Below the pieces are notes generated by a model. The model worked only from the letters and a program-made list of their open reading frames with translations, was not told the DNA's origin and did no database searches. Position numbers and translations under genes: made by a program. DNA of 51,437 nt from Marine Group I thaumarchaeote (lineage in GTDB: Archaea; Thermoproteota; Nitrososphaeria; Nitrososphaerales; Nitrosopumilaceae). Positions 42,100 through 50,928 of the stretch are shown here, piece by piece. Location: positions 1 to 51,437 of the forward strand of contig JACATG010000008.1 in NCBI GenBank assembly GCA_013390905.1. Reading direction: 5' to 3'. Every line of letters begins with the position of its first letter. The first letter of the stretch is position 1.

Positions 42100-43122
42100 A
42101 TGAAAACTCGATCAGCAATTTCTGCAGGTATTGTTGTAATTGTATCGTTGTCTGTATTGATAACTCTTAGTTCTAGTGATACTACGCATGAAAATAAGAT
42201 CCGTATTGCCTATTTTCCAAACATTGGTCATGCCATTCCAATAGTAGGAATAGAAAAAGGATTTTTTGAAGAAAGCATTGGAAATCAAACCAAAATTGAA
42301 ACCAGAGTTTTTGATAGCGGACCACAGGCGATAGAATCCCTATTTGCCAATTCTATTGATCTTGCATATGTTGGACCCGGCCCTGCAATTAACGGATTTT
42401 TGAATTCAGATAATCATAACGTAAAGATTCTTGCAGGTGCTGCAAGTGGAGGTGCTAGCTTTATTGTTCATCCAAACTCTGAAATTAATTCAGTTTCTGA
42501 CTTTGCAGGAAAAAAAATTGCCACTCCTCAAATTGGTAACACACAAGATGTATCACTACGTCATTATCTTTCTGAAAATGGATTGAAGCCAGCTGAAAAA
42601 GGAGGGTCTGTAACTGTTTATAATATTTCAAATCCTGATATCTATACCCTATTTGTAAAAGGAGATATTGATGGTGCATGGGTTCCAGAGCCTTGGGCCA
42701 CAATTTTAGAAACCGAACTTGGTGGAAAACGATTATTCCATGAAGAAGAACTATGGCCAAACAAAGAATTTGCATCTGTTCTTTTAATCGCAAATGTAGA
42801 TTATGTAGAAAAAAACCCAATAATCATTGCTAATTTTTTACGATCTCATTACGAAACAGTAACTTGGATTAATACAAATCCTGTTGAAACTAGAATTGTT
42901 TTTAATAATTTTCTAAATTCCTATTTAGGACAATCTTTGTCTGATGATGTTATAGATATTGCATTATCTAATCTTGTAATTACTGCAGATCCAAAACCTA
43001 ATTCCATTTTTTCTTTTGCTGAAAGAGCTGATGCGCTAGGATATCTGGGAAGAAATGGATATGATTTATCTGAAATTTTTCTCCATTTTGATATGAATTC
43101 TATATTGGAGGAAAGTACGTAG
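42100..43122 (+). CDS. ABC importer substrate-binding protein, NitT/TauT (SsuA/NMT1) family
   Basis: 340 residues. An amino-terminal hydrophobic segment (ISAGIVVIVSLSVLITLSSS) has no lipobox Cys, so it is probably a membrane anchor or cleaved signal. The binding domain reads IRIAYFPNIGHAIPIVGIEK, DLAYVGPGPAINGFL, KIATPQIGNTQDVSLRHYL and DGAWVPEPWATIL. Relatives bind nitrate, taurine, alkane sulfonates, bicarbonate or thiamine precursors; which one cannot be read here. First gene of a three-gene importer operon; abuts the ATPase gene. Confidence 0.9.
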   Translation: MKTRSAISAGIVVIVSLSVLITLSSSDTTHENKIRIAYFPNIGHAIPIVGIEKGFFEESIGNQTKIETRVFDSGPQAIESLFANSIDLAYVGPGPAINGFLNSDNHNVKILAGAASGGASFIVHPNSEINSVSDFAGKKIATPQIGNTQDVSLRHYLSENGLKPAEKGGSVTVYNISNPDIYTLFVKGDIDGAWVPEPWATILETELGGKRLFHEEELWPNKEFASVLLIANVDYVEKNPIIIANFLRSHYETVTWINTNPVETRIVFNNFLNSYLGQSLSDDVIDIALSNLVITADPKPNSIFSFAERADALGYLGRNGYDLSEIFLHFDMNSILEEST

Positions 43123-43887
43123 ATGACTAAGTTAGAGGCAAAAAATATTGTAAAGCATTTTAGTCATGAATCTCACAAACTTACGGCACTAGGTGGAATT
43201 AATCTAAAAGTAGAGGCTGGCGACTTTGTATGTTTAGTAGGTCCGTCTGGGTGTGGGAAATCGACATTTTTACGAATAATTGCAGGTCTGGAGAAACCTG
43301 ATGAAGGACAAATTATATTTGATGGTCATCCCGTTACTGAGACTAGCCCAGAGAGAATTATGGTATTTCAGGAGGGTGCATTATTTCCGTGGCTCAAAGT
43401 TCAAGATAATGTTGAATTTGGGTTAAAGATGGCAGGTATTCCAAAAGAAGAGCGAGCAAAGATCTCAAATCGATATCTGGATATGATGCAACTAACAAAA
43501 TTTGCAAATTCTTATACTTATCAACTTTCAACTGGAATGAAACAACGTGTAGCTATTGCTAGAGCTCTTGTGATGGATCCTGATGTATTGTTGATGGATG
43601 AACCCTTTGCATCACTAGACGCACAGACTCGTGATTTGTTATTAGTTGAGATGCAGCTAATTTGGGAAAAAACAAAGAAGACAATTTTGTTTGTAACTCA
43701 TAATGTTGCAGAAGCTACAGTTCTTGGAACCAAAATAGCTGTTTTCAGTAATCGTCCATCAATTATAAAAAAAGAATTTGAGAATAATTCTCCACGGCCT
43801 AGAATTACTGAAGATGAATCATTACTCAAACTACAACAAGATATCTTAGCAGAACTTAGACCTGAGGTAAAGAAAAGTAGAGAGTGA
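43123..43887 (+). CDS. ABC importer ATPase, NitT/TauT family
   Basis: 254 residues. Walker A VGPSGCGKSTFLRIIAGLEK, Q-loop MVFQEGALFPWLKVQDNVEF, a signature reading LSTGMKQRVAIARALVMDPD (LSTGM in place of LSGGM), Walker B VLLMDEPFASLDAQTRD and the switch His in FVTHNVAEA. The permease GTG overlaps its stop. Confidence 0.94.
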   Translation: MTKLEAKNIVKHFSHESHKLTALGGINLKVEAGDFVCLVGPSGCGKSTFLRIIAGLEKPDEGQIIFDGHPVTETSPERIMVFQEGALFPWLKVQDNVEFGLKMAGIPKEERAKISNRYLDMMQLTKFANSYTYQLSTGMKQRVAIARALVMDPDVLLMDEPFASLDAQTRDLLLVEMQLIWEKTKKTILFVTHNVAEATVLGTKIAVFSNRPSIIKKEFENNSPRPRITEDESLLKLQQDILAELRPEVKKSRE

Positions 43888-44651
43888 TTATTACGGGAAA
43901 AAATTTTACACCTCATAGAATTGCATTTTACGCTGGAATAATTGTAATTTGGCAAATTATTTCAATGGTTGGAGTTTGGCCTGATAATATTTTTCCATCT
44001 CCATATGAAGTAGCTGAAGACCTGGCATATAGTGCAGCTGATGGTAGTCTGTTTTATGGAATCGCAACTAGCATGTGGAGATTATCAATTGGGTTAGCAA
44101 TTGCAATTAGTGGAGGAGTCGTCTTAGGAATTTTTATGGCAAGAGTTGAAGTTATCAATCAAACTGTTGGCTCTTTAGTTTTAGGATTGCAATCAATTCC
44201 ATCTATTGCATGGGTCCCACTTGCAATTCTTTGGTTTGGACTAACAGATGTTGGAATAATTTTTGTCACTGCAATTGGGGCAATCTTTGCAGTTACAATA
44301 AACACCTACACTGGAGTCAAAAACATTGATCCTCATTATATTGAGGCTGCAAGAAACATGGGTGCAAAGGGTACTCAGCTAATTACAGCTGTATTGATAC
44401 CTGCAGCATTTCCATACATGATTTCTGGCTTCAAACAGGGTTGGGCATTTGCATGGAGAGGCGTAATTGGTGCTGAACTGTTATTTTCTTTCTTAGGATT
44501 AGGATTCCTACTAAATGCAGGGCGTTCCCTTAATGATGTCTCACAAGTCATTTCAATAATGATTGTAATAATGGTAATTGGTCTTGTAATTGATACAGTT
44601 GTCTTCAAAAAACTGGAAAATAAAGTAATGTCTAGATGGGGATTACAATAA
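43884..44651 (+). CDS. ABC importer permease, NitT/TauT family
   Basis: 255 residues from GTG. Six membrane helices and the EAA-like loop HYIEAARNMGAKGTQLITAV, with AAFPYMISGFKQGWAFAWRG. It completes a one-permease homodimeric importer. A T7 run at 44664-44670 follows before the convergent MFS gene. Confidence 0.93.
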   Translation: MIITGKNFTPHRIAFYAGIIVIWQIISMVGVWPDNIFPSPYEVAEDLAYSAADGSLFYGIATSMWRLSIGLAIAISGGVVLGIFMARVEVINQTVGSLVLGLQSIPSIAWVPLAILWFGLTDVGIIFVTAIGAIFAVTINTYTGVKNIDPHYIEAARNMGAKGTQLITAVLIPAAFPYMISGFKQGWAFAWRGVIGAELLFSFLGLGFLLNAGRSLNDVSQVISIMIVIMVIGLVIDTVVFKKLENKVMSRWGLQ

Positions 44652-44668
44652 TACACAAAATTATTTTT

Positions 44669-45769
44669 TTATATTTTTACCTTTAGTGATACTACAAACG
44701 CACATACAATAATTGCAATTGCAAAATATATGACTACAATATAGTCAAATGCAAATGCAATGCTTCCTGCAATTATTGGGCCTATTACCATACCAATTGA
44801 TAATGTAGAACTAAAAATTCCAGTTGATGTAGAGCGTGGATTATTCTCCATTAGATGAAAGTTTCCTCCAATGAACAAAAATGCCCAAGTTGCACCAACA
44901 AGTGCCATAAATGGCATTGCCATCCACCACTCCGTAATTACTGACAGTCCAATAAATACAAATACAGTACAACCAATTCCAATTTTGAATTTTGTTATAT
45001 TTGAGAAATTAATTCTACTTGCCATTAAATTCATTAAGATAAATGCTGTCAATGTATTTGCAACATAGATAATTGATATTTGATAAAGTTCCGCACCTAA
45101 TTTTTCTATTAACATTAGCGGTAGAATAGTCCATACAGCTGCTGCTCCAATATGTCTTAGTAATAATGATAAAAACAGAAATTTATTTTTTATAATAATT
45201 TTCTTTGTAGTTCCTGGCTCCAGTTCTTTTTCTTGTGATATATTTGGTAACTTGATTGTAAACATTAATCCAATCACAAATGAAGCTGCACTAATCAAGA
45301 AAATTAATTTTAGATCATTTGCAAATCCAGCAGCTGCAATTCCTGCAAGCCATCCTAGTGCATGAAATGAAATTATAGTCGCTGCTCTTTTTTTCTCAAC
45401 ATTTAACTCATATGCATAAGCAATCATTGCAGGAATCATTATTCCACTTGCAATTCCTGCTCCTATTCTTGCTAGAAATAACAAAGTCATATCGTCTGCA
45501 AAATAATGCAATCCAAAGGCTGCAGCACATCCTATGAAGCCAATTCTGATGAATTTGAGCCTAGTTCCCTTCTTGTCTGAATGTCTGCCAAAATAGATTT
45601 CAGATAAAATCTGAGCAAAACTAAATGAGGCTACAATAAGCCCAATCTCAAGGATAGAATCTGTGACACCTTTTGCAATTATGGGCATGAATACAAAGAC
45701 AATAGAGACTCCAGCATGCTGAAAAAAGGTTGCACTACGAAGTAGATTGGTTACATGTAACTTTTGCAT
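44669..45769 (-). CDS. Major facilitator superfamily transporter
   Basis: 366 residues, about eleven or twelve membrane helices. The MFS loop after helix 2 reads YFGRHSDKKGTRLKFIRIG. The halves are FFQHAGVSIVFVFMPIIAKG at the start and GIFSSTLSIGMVIGPIIAGS near the end. The substrate is unknown; the general type is that of small drug or sugar efflux carriers. Its ATG region carries two copies of ACATGTAA. Tail to tail with the ABC permease. Confidence 0.85.
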   Translation of the reverse strand: MQKLHVTNLLRSATFFQHAGVSIVFVFMPIIAKGVTDSILEIGLIVASFSFAQILSEIYFGRHSDKKGTRLKFIRIGFIGCAAAFGLHYFADDMTLLFLARIGAGIASGIMIPAMIAYAYELNVEKKRAATIISFHALGWLAGIAAAGFANDLKLIFLISAASFVIGLMFTIKLPNISQEKELEPGTTKKIIIKNKFLFLSLLLRHIGAAAVWTILPLMLIEKLGAELYQISIIYVANTLTAFILMNLMASRINFSNITKFKIGIGCTVFVFIGLSVITEWWMAMPFMALVGATWAFLFIGGNFHLMENNPRSTSTGIFSSTLSIGMVIGPIIAGSIAFAFDYIVVIYFAIAIIVCAFVVSLKVKI

Positions 45770-45857
45770 AAATGTACATGTAATTCATCATTTACCTATT
45801 TCAACATACGTATCAATCACCTCAATGTTTGTGGATTTTTCTCAAAAGAGTTAAACT

Positions 45858-46844
45858 GTGCCAGAACATTTTGAAATTAAGTTGATAGAAAAAGAACCGT
45901 TTTTAGATGCATTACAAAATAGAATTTTACTTTTTGATGGTGCAATGGGAACTGAGATTCAAAAGCATGATCCAAAACCAGAAGACTTTCCAAACAATCA
46001 AGATGGTTTTAATGATGGTTTAGTAATTACGCATCCAGAATGGATTAAAGAAATTCACAAAAGTTATTTGGATGCAGGAGCTGATTGTATTGAAACAAAT
46101 TCTTTTGGTTCAAACAAAATCAAACTAGATGAATATGGTTTTGGTGATCAAACAGTTGATTTTAATAAAAAAATTGCACAACTAGCATTTGAAGTTTGTG
46201 AAGAATATTCAGAACCCCAACGATATGTGATTGGTTGCATGGGCCCAACAGGTTTTCTTCCCAGTTCAACTGATCCTGACTTGGGACAAAAACCACTTGA
46301 TGAAATCCAAAAAGCATTTGAGCTACAAGCAGAAGGATTGATTCTTGGTGGTGTTGATGCATTACTTATCGAAACAAGTCAGGACATCTTAGAAGTAAAA
46401 TTAGTAATTGAAGCATGTCATAACGCCATAGAAAAGACTGGCAAGAAAATTCCAATCATTTCTAATACTACTTTGGATCAATATGGGAAGATGTTACTTG
46501 GAACAAATATCCAAGCTGCATACACCACTGTTTCAAATATGGGAATTGATGTATTTGGATTGAATTGCTCAACTGGCCCAATTGAGATGAATCCAAGTAT
46601 AAGATGGCTTGATGAGCAAAATGAACACACCCTATTGGTAGTTCCAAATGCAGGAATGCCTGAAAATCAAGGAGGAAAGGCAGTATACAAGATGACTCCA
46701 GAAAAGATGAGTAATGCACTAGGTGATTTTCTTGATCAATACAAAAAGGTACGAATTATTGGCGGTTGTTGTGGAACAAATCCTGAACACATCAAAGCCT
46801 TAAGAAAAGTAATTGACGAAAAAGCCAACTCTCTCAAGGGTTAA
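45858..46844 (+). CDS. Methionine synthase, homocysteine-binding subunit (MetH amino-terminal domain)
   Basis: 328 residues from GTG. RILLFDGAMGTEIQKHDPKP, CIETNSFGSNKIKLDEYGF and the zinc cysteines in GLNCSTGP and RIIGGCCGTNPEH define the homocysteine methyltransferase barrel. Bacterial MetH carries this as its first domain; here it is a separate gene, followed after 32 bases by the remainder. It activates homocysteine for methyl transfer from cobalamin. Confidence 0.88.
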   Translation: MPEHFEIKLIEKEPFLDALQNRILLFDGAMGTEIQKHDPKPEDFPNNQDGFNDGLVITHPEWIKEIHKSYLDAGADCIETNSFGSNKIKLDEYGFGDQTVDFNKKIAQLAFEVCEEYSEPQRYVIGCMGPTGFLPSSTDPDLGQKPLDEIQKAFELQAEGLILGGVDALLIETSQDILEVKLVIEACHNAIEKTGKKIPIISNTTLDQYGKMLLGTNIQAAYTTVSNMGIDVFGLNCSTGPIEMNPSIRWLDEQNEHTLLVVPNAGMPENQGGKAVYKMTPEKMSNALGDFLDQYKKVRIIGGCCGTNPEHIKALRKVIDEKANSLKG

Positions 46845-46876
46845 GTATTTAGAAAAACTGAGATGATTTTATAATA

Positions 46877-49375
46877 TTGACTATTCCTAGGGTAAGTTCA
46901 GCACTAAAAGCAGTTGATCTAAAACAACTTCCAACCCCTTTAATCATTGGAGAGAGAATTAACACACAAGGTTCTCGTAAAGCAAAGAAGCTAGTTCTTG
47001 CTGATGATTATGATGGTCTAGTTGATTTAGCAAGAGTTCAGGTTGAAGACGGTGCTCATTGTCTTGATGTCTGTGTTGCAACTACTGAACGTTCTGATGA
47101 ACTGGAGTTTATGTTAAATCTCGTAAAAAGATTAAGTTTGGAAATTGATGCACCACTTGTAATTGACTCAACTGATCCTGAAGTTATTGAAGCATCAATA
47201 AAACAAATTCCAGGAAGACCAATTATTAATTCAATTAATCTTGAAGGAGATGGTAGTAGATTTGAAAAGTTAGCACCAATAATGGCAAAGTACGGATTGC
47301 CTTCTATTGCATTATGTATAGGACCAAATGGTATGGCTAAAACTCCAGAACAAAAAGTAGAAACAGCTGAACTTCTTTATGAAACTGGAAAAAAATATGG
47401 ATTAAAAATTGAACAATTTATTTTTGATGTTCTTACATTCACTTTAGCTACAGGTGAAGATGAATTTCTTGATGCAGGAAAAAATACTCTAGAGGGAATA
47501 CGTCTTGTTAAAGAAAAATTTCCAAATTCATTTACTACTTTGGGTCTCAGCAATATCAGCTTTGGTCTTGCTCCATATGCAAGAAAAATTATCAATTCGG
47601 TATTTCTGTATCATGCACTAAAGTCTGGACTTGACACGGTCATTGTAAATGCTAAAGAAATTGTTCCCTATGGTGAGATTGATGAGAAAGAGCGAAAACT
47701 TACAGAAGATTTAATTTTTAACACACATCCAAATGCACTATCTGAATTAATCTCCTATTTTGAAAATCTAGGTTCTCAAAGCAGCACTTCAATCAAAAAA
47801 GTTGACATTGATCCTTCTTGGCCTCCTGGAAAACGTGCTTACTTTAGAATTCTAAATAGACTCAAAAATGGAATTCAAAATGATGTTGTATCTGCAATTG
47901 CAGAGAAGATAGGTAAAAATGAACTAATCAAAGAAAATGATGGAATTCTATCTCTAGATGCTCCTCAAGAAATTACACATGATGGAGCAATTAGAACCCT
48001 CAATGAAGACTTACTTCCTGCAATGAAAGAGGTTGGCGACAAATTTGGTGCAGGTGAATTAATCTTGCCATTTGTTCTCAAATCAGCTGAGTGTATGAAA
48101 GCGGCAGTTGATGAACTTGAGAAGTATTTACTAAAAAAAGAGGGAACAAGTAAAGGCAAACTTGTTCTGGGAACCGTTTATGGTGATGTGCATGATATTG
48201 GAAAGAACTTGGTAAAGACAATCTTTCAAAATAATGGTTACACTGTATATGATTTGGGAAAACAAGTTCCATTACAAAAATTCTTAGAAAAAATTGATGA
48301 AGTCAACCCTGATGCTATAGGTTTGTCGGCATTATTGGTTTCAACTTCAAAACAGATGCAGTTTTTTGTAGAGCATGCACGAAAAAACAAAATGACTCTT
48401 CCAATTCTATGTGGAGGTGCTGCAATTAACACTAACTACATTAACAGAATTGCAAAAATGGATGGAATCTACGAACCTGGTGTATTTTATTGCAATACAA
48501 TGTTTGAAGGACTAAAAACAATGGATGTTTTAGTTTCAGATGAAAAACCAAAACTTTTGGCTACATGGAAAGAAAAGATAGAAAATTGGAAAGAAAAATC
48601 TACAGTTCAAGTAGATTCATCAAACCTTCCAAAGAGTGATATTAAACCAGTGAATGCCCCAACTCCGAAAAATATTGGAGAACCAATTCGTCTAAAGGGT
48701 GATCAAATCAAGATGGATGAAGTTTGGCAGATGATTAACAAAAAATCACTATTCAAGCTATCTTGGGGTCTTAGGGGGAAAGCAGCCTCTGAATCAGAAG
48801 AAGAGCATGAAGATTTGTTAAACCAATGGAAGATTCGAATTATAAGAGAAAAACTCTTCGAGCCTGAGATTGTCTATGGATACTTTAGATGTCACAATAA
48901 AGACGGAAAATTACTTGTTGAAAATCCTACGGGCGATGATGTAGAATTTGATTTCCCACGTTCTACAAAACCAGAACATCTATGTCTTAATGATTATTTT
49001 GGAGAAGATGACATTGTTGCATTCCAATCAGTAACTGTTGGCAACAGAGTAGTAGAAATGATAGACCAATGGAACAAAGAAGACAAGTATACTGATGCTT
49101 ACTATCTGCATGGGTTGGCAGTTGAAGTTGCAGAAGCCTTAGCAGAATGGATCAATAGTAAAATAAAATCTGAATTGGACTTGGAGCAAGGTGGACTAAG
49201 ATATAGCTGGGGATACCCTAGCTGCCCTGACGTATCACAACATCATTTAGTTTGGAAACTTTTGCAACCCGAAAAATCTGGAATGACATTAACTGAATCA
49301 GGTCAAATTATTCCTGAGCAATCAACTGCAGCAATTGTCATTCATCATCCAAAAGCAAAATACTTTGTACTTTAA
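46877..49375 (+). CDS. metH: Methionine synthase, folate-, cobalamin- and activation-domain subunit
   Basis: 832 residues from TTG. The pterin-binding barrel spans residues 1-290 (LIIGERINTQGSRKAKKL; PLVIDSTDPEVIEASIKQIP). A cap domain and B12-binding domain follow, with DVHDIGKNLVKT, whose His near 439 is the cobalt ligand, and GLSALLVSTSKQM. A SAM-binding reactivation domain lies at about 610-832 (GYFRCHNKDGKLLVENP; FDFPRSTKPEHLCLNDYFGE). It transfers the methyl from methyl-tetrahydrofolate or the archaeal analogue to homocysteine via cobalamin. With MetH1 it forms a complete split enzyme. Confidence 0.93.
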   Translation: MTIPRVSSALKAVDLKQLPTPLIIGERINTQGSRKAKKLVLADDYDGLVDLARVQVEDGAHCLDVCVATTERSDELEFMLNLVKRLSLEIDAPLVIDSTDPEVIEASIKQIPGRPIINSINLEGDGSRFEKLAPIMAKYGLPSIALCIGPNGMAKTPEQKVETAELLYETGKKYGLKIEQFIFDVLTFTLATGEDEFLDAGKNTLEGIRLVKEKFPNSFTTLGLSNISFGLAPYARKIINSVFLYHALKSGLDTVIVNAKEIVPYGEIDEKERKLTEDLIFNTHPNALSELISYFENLGSQSSTSIKKVDIDPSWPPGKRAYFRILNRLKNGIQNDVVSAIAEKIGKNELIKENDGILSLDAPQEITHDGAIRTLNEDLLPAMKEVGDKFGAGELILPFVLKSAECMKAAVDELEKYLLKKEGTSKGKLVLGTVYGDVHDIGKNLVKTIFQNNGYTVYDLGKQVPLQKFLEKIDEVNPDAIGLSALLVSTSKQMQFFVEHARKNKMTLPILCGGAAINTNYINRIAKMDGIYEPGVFYCNTMFEGLKTMDVLVSDEKPKLLATWKEKIENWKEKSTVQVDSSNLPKSDIKPVNAPTPKNIGEPIRLKGDQIKMDEVWQMINKKSLFKLSWGLRGKAASESEEEHEDLLNQWKIRIIREKLFEPEIVYGYFRCHNKDGKLLVENPTGDDVEFDFPRSTKPEHLCLNDYFGEDDIVAFQSVTVGNRVVEMIDQWNKEDKYTDAYYLHGLAVEVAEALAEWINSKIKSELDLEQGGLRYSWGYPSCPDVSQHHLVWKLLQPEKSGMTLTESGQIIPEQSTAAIVIHHPKAKYFVL

Positions 49376-50109
49376 CTAAATGATTTTTCTAAAAATTCAT
49401 TCAAGCCATTAAAATCACTGGGCGACGTAATCAATACATCTCCTGTAATGTTATGTACTTTTTTTACAAATTCCTCAAACCCTTGACTGTATGACGAAAA
49501 ATCTAAATTCAAAAATTTGGCTGATTTTTGATTTTTTTCAGAAGGAAATAAGATGATTGGGATTACTGAAAACCCTTTTAGATTATCTGAGAGATTTTGC
49601 ACTTGTTCTAGATTTTGAACCACCTGTGTTATGAATCCTTTAGGATTTGCTTCTAATTTCTTTCTAATTTTAGAAAAATCTGGTTTATTTGAAATTGAAA
49701 GATACAAATCAATTTTTGAATTAATACCCTGCTCTTTTAGTCTCTTTACAATTGTACTTGGAATCTGACCTAAATCTGGTTTTCCTGTTTGTGATGGATC
49801 ACCCATGAGTGCCAAAATCCCTGAAAAGCCTATGGAGATACAATTCTCTACAAACTCTGAAATCTCTTTCTCACTCTTGTCTCTAACTCTTAGACTAACT
49901 GTAATTGGGATATCTGGAATTTCTTTTCTAATGATCTTCCCAACTTCAATTGGTGAGACTCTTTGATATCCTAACACATTTTCAGTTAGATGTATTGCAT
50001 CACATTTTTTTGAAATAATTTTTATTTTTTCGATAAATTTTTCAATTGATTCATTTGTATCCACATCGGGTAAAATCTTAGGTGGATTAGCTTCATACCT
50101 TATTGTCAT
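49372..50109 (-). CDS. Methylenetetrahydrofolate reductase-like protein (MetF family)
   Basis: 245 residues, a TIM barrel with YEANPPKILPDVDTNESIEK, CDAIHLTENVLGYQRVSPIE, LMGDPSQTGKPDLGQIPST and GFITQVVQNLEQVQNLSDNL. The arrangement matches MetF (FAD-dependent reduction of methylene-THF), although the sequence is shorter (about 290 is usual) and diverged. It would supply the methyl group used by MetH; tail-to-tail overlap with metH by four bases agrees. Assignment to family good, activity likely but not certain. Confidence 0.75.
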   Translation of the reverse strand: MTIRYEANPPKILPDVDTNESIEKFIEKIKIISKKCDAIHLTENVLGYQRVSPIEVGKIIRKEIPDIPITVSLRVRDKSEKEISEFVENCISIGFSGILALMGDPSQTGKPDLGQIPSTIVKRLKEQGINSKIDLYLSISNKPDFSKIRKKLEANPKGFITQVVQNLEQVQNLSDNLKGFSVIPIILFPSEKNQKSAKFLNLDFSSYSQGFEEFVKKVHNITGDVLITSPSDFNGLNEFLEKSFS

Positions 50110-50183
50110 ATTGTCATTTTTTTAATCATTGGTTAAAACCTTTGAATACCAAAACCCAAATGGAATTATAGGAAAGAAACAAG

Positions 50184-50732
50184 ATGATTTTAGATGATTT
50201 AAAACCAATACTTTCAAGCCCAATAAACCCTATGATGAAAACTGATGGAAGATACAGATTGGCATCAGTTCTCGTAGTAATTTATGGTAAAGAACCAATC
50301 ATTATAATGACTGAAAAACCTAAACATATGAAATTTCATGCAGGTGAAATTTCATTTCCTGGTGGGAAATTAGATGTTGATGATTCTGATCTTTTACAAA
50401 CAGCATTACGTGAAACAAGTGAAGAAATTGGACTTGAAATTACAACAGAACAAGTAACTGGTCAACTTGAACCTGTTGTTACTTTGAATTCTGGTTTTTT
50501 GATTTTACCCTTTGTTTCAGTTATTGATGAGATTCCAACTCTTACAGCAAACTCTGAAGTTGAAAAAATTTTTCATATTAAACTAGAACCCTTTTTGAAA
50601 ACCATGGCAAATGATCCAAACCCATCTCATAACATCATTCAAGAAATGTACACTTTTGAATATCAAAATCAAATAGTATGGGGGGCTTCAGCTAGAATCC
50701 TTAGACAAATACAAAATCTTCTCAAACCCTGA
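50184..50732 (+). CDS. Nudix hydrolase (CoA pyrophosphatase-like)
   Basis: 182 residues. The Nudix box is complete: GGKLDVDDSDLLQTALRETS followed by EEIGLE. HAGEISFPGGK before it is the pattern of the NudL/CoA diphosphatase subgroup. It would cleave a nucleoside diphosphate-linked compound, perhaps CoA to phosphopantetheine. Own promoter region in the gap from 50110. Confidence 0.88.
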   Translation: MILDDLKPILSSPINPMMKTDGRYRLASVLVVIYGKEPIIIMTEKPKHMKFHAGEISFPGGKLDVDDSDLLQTALRETSEEIGLEITTEQVTGQLEPVVTLNSGFLILPFVSVIDEIPTLTANSEVEKIFHIKLEPFLKTMANDPNPSHNIIQEMYTFEYQNQIVWGASARILRQIQNLLKP

Positions 50733-50769
50733 GATTCATTTAAAAAGAGCTCTTCGTGCCTGAAAATCT

Positions 50770-50928
50770 ATGGCCGCACGGAAGTCTTCTCCAAGAAAGA
50801 TTCGTCTGCTAAAAAAAACAAAGCAGGCAGTACCAGTACCAGCTTGGATAATACTCAAAACAAAGCGAGCTGTTAGAACAAATCCAAAACGTAGAGCTTG
50901 GAGATCAACTGATGTGGAGGTAGGATAG
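50770..50928 (+). CDS. rpl39e: Large-subunit ribosomal protein L39e
   Basis: 52 residues with ATG at 50770. The protein is almost all basic: MAARKSSPRKIRLLKKTKQA, then PVPAWIILKTKRAVRTNPKR and RAWRSTDVEVG. It is the small L39e that lines the exit tunnel. The rpl31e TTG follows its stop directly. Order rpl39e-rpl31e is the archaeal norm. Confidence 0.93.
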   Translation: MAARKSSPRKIRLLKKTKQAVPVPAWIILKTKRAVRTNPKRRAWRSTDVEVG

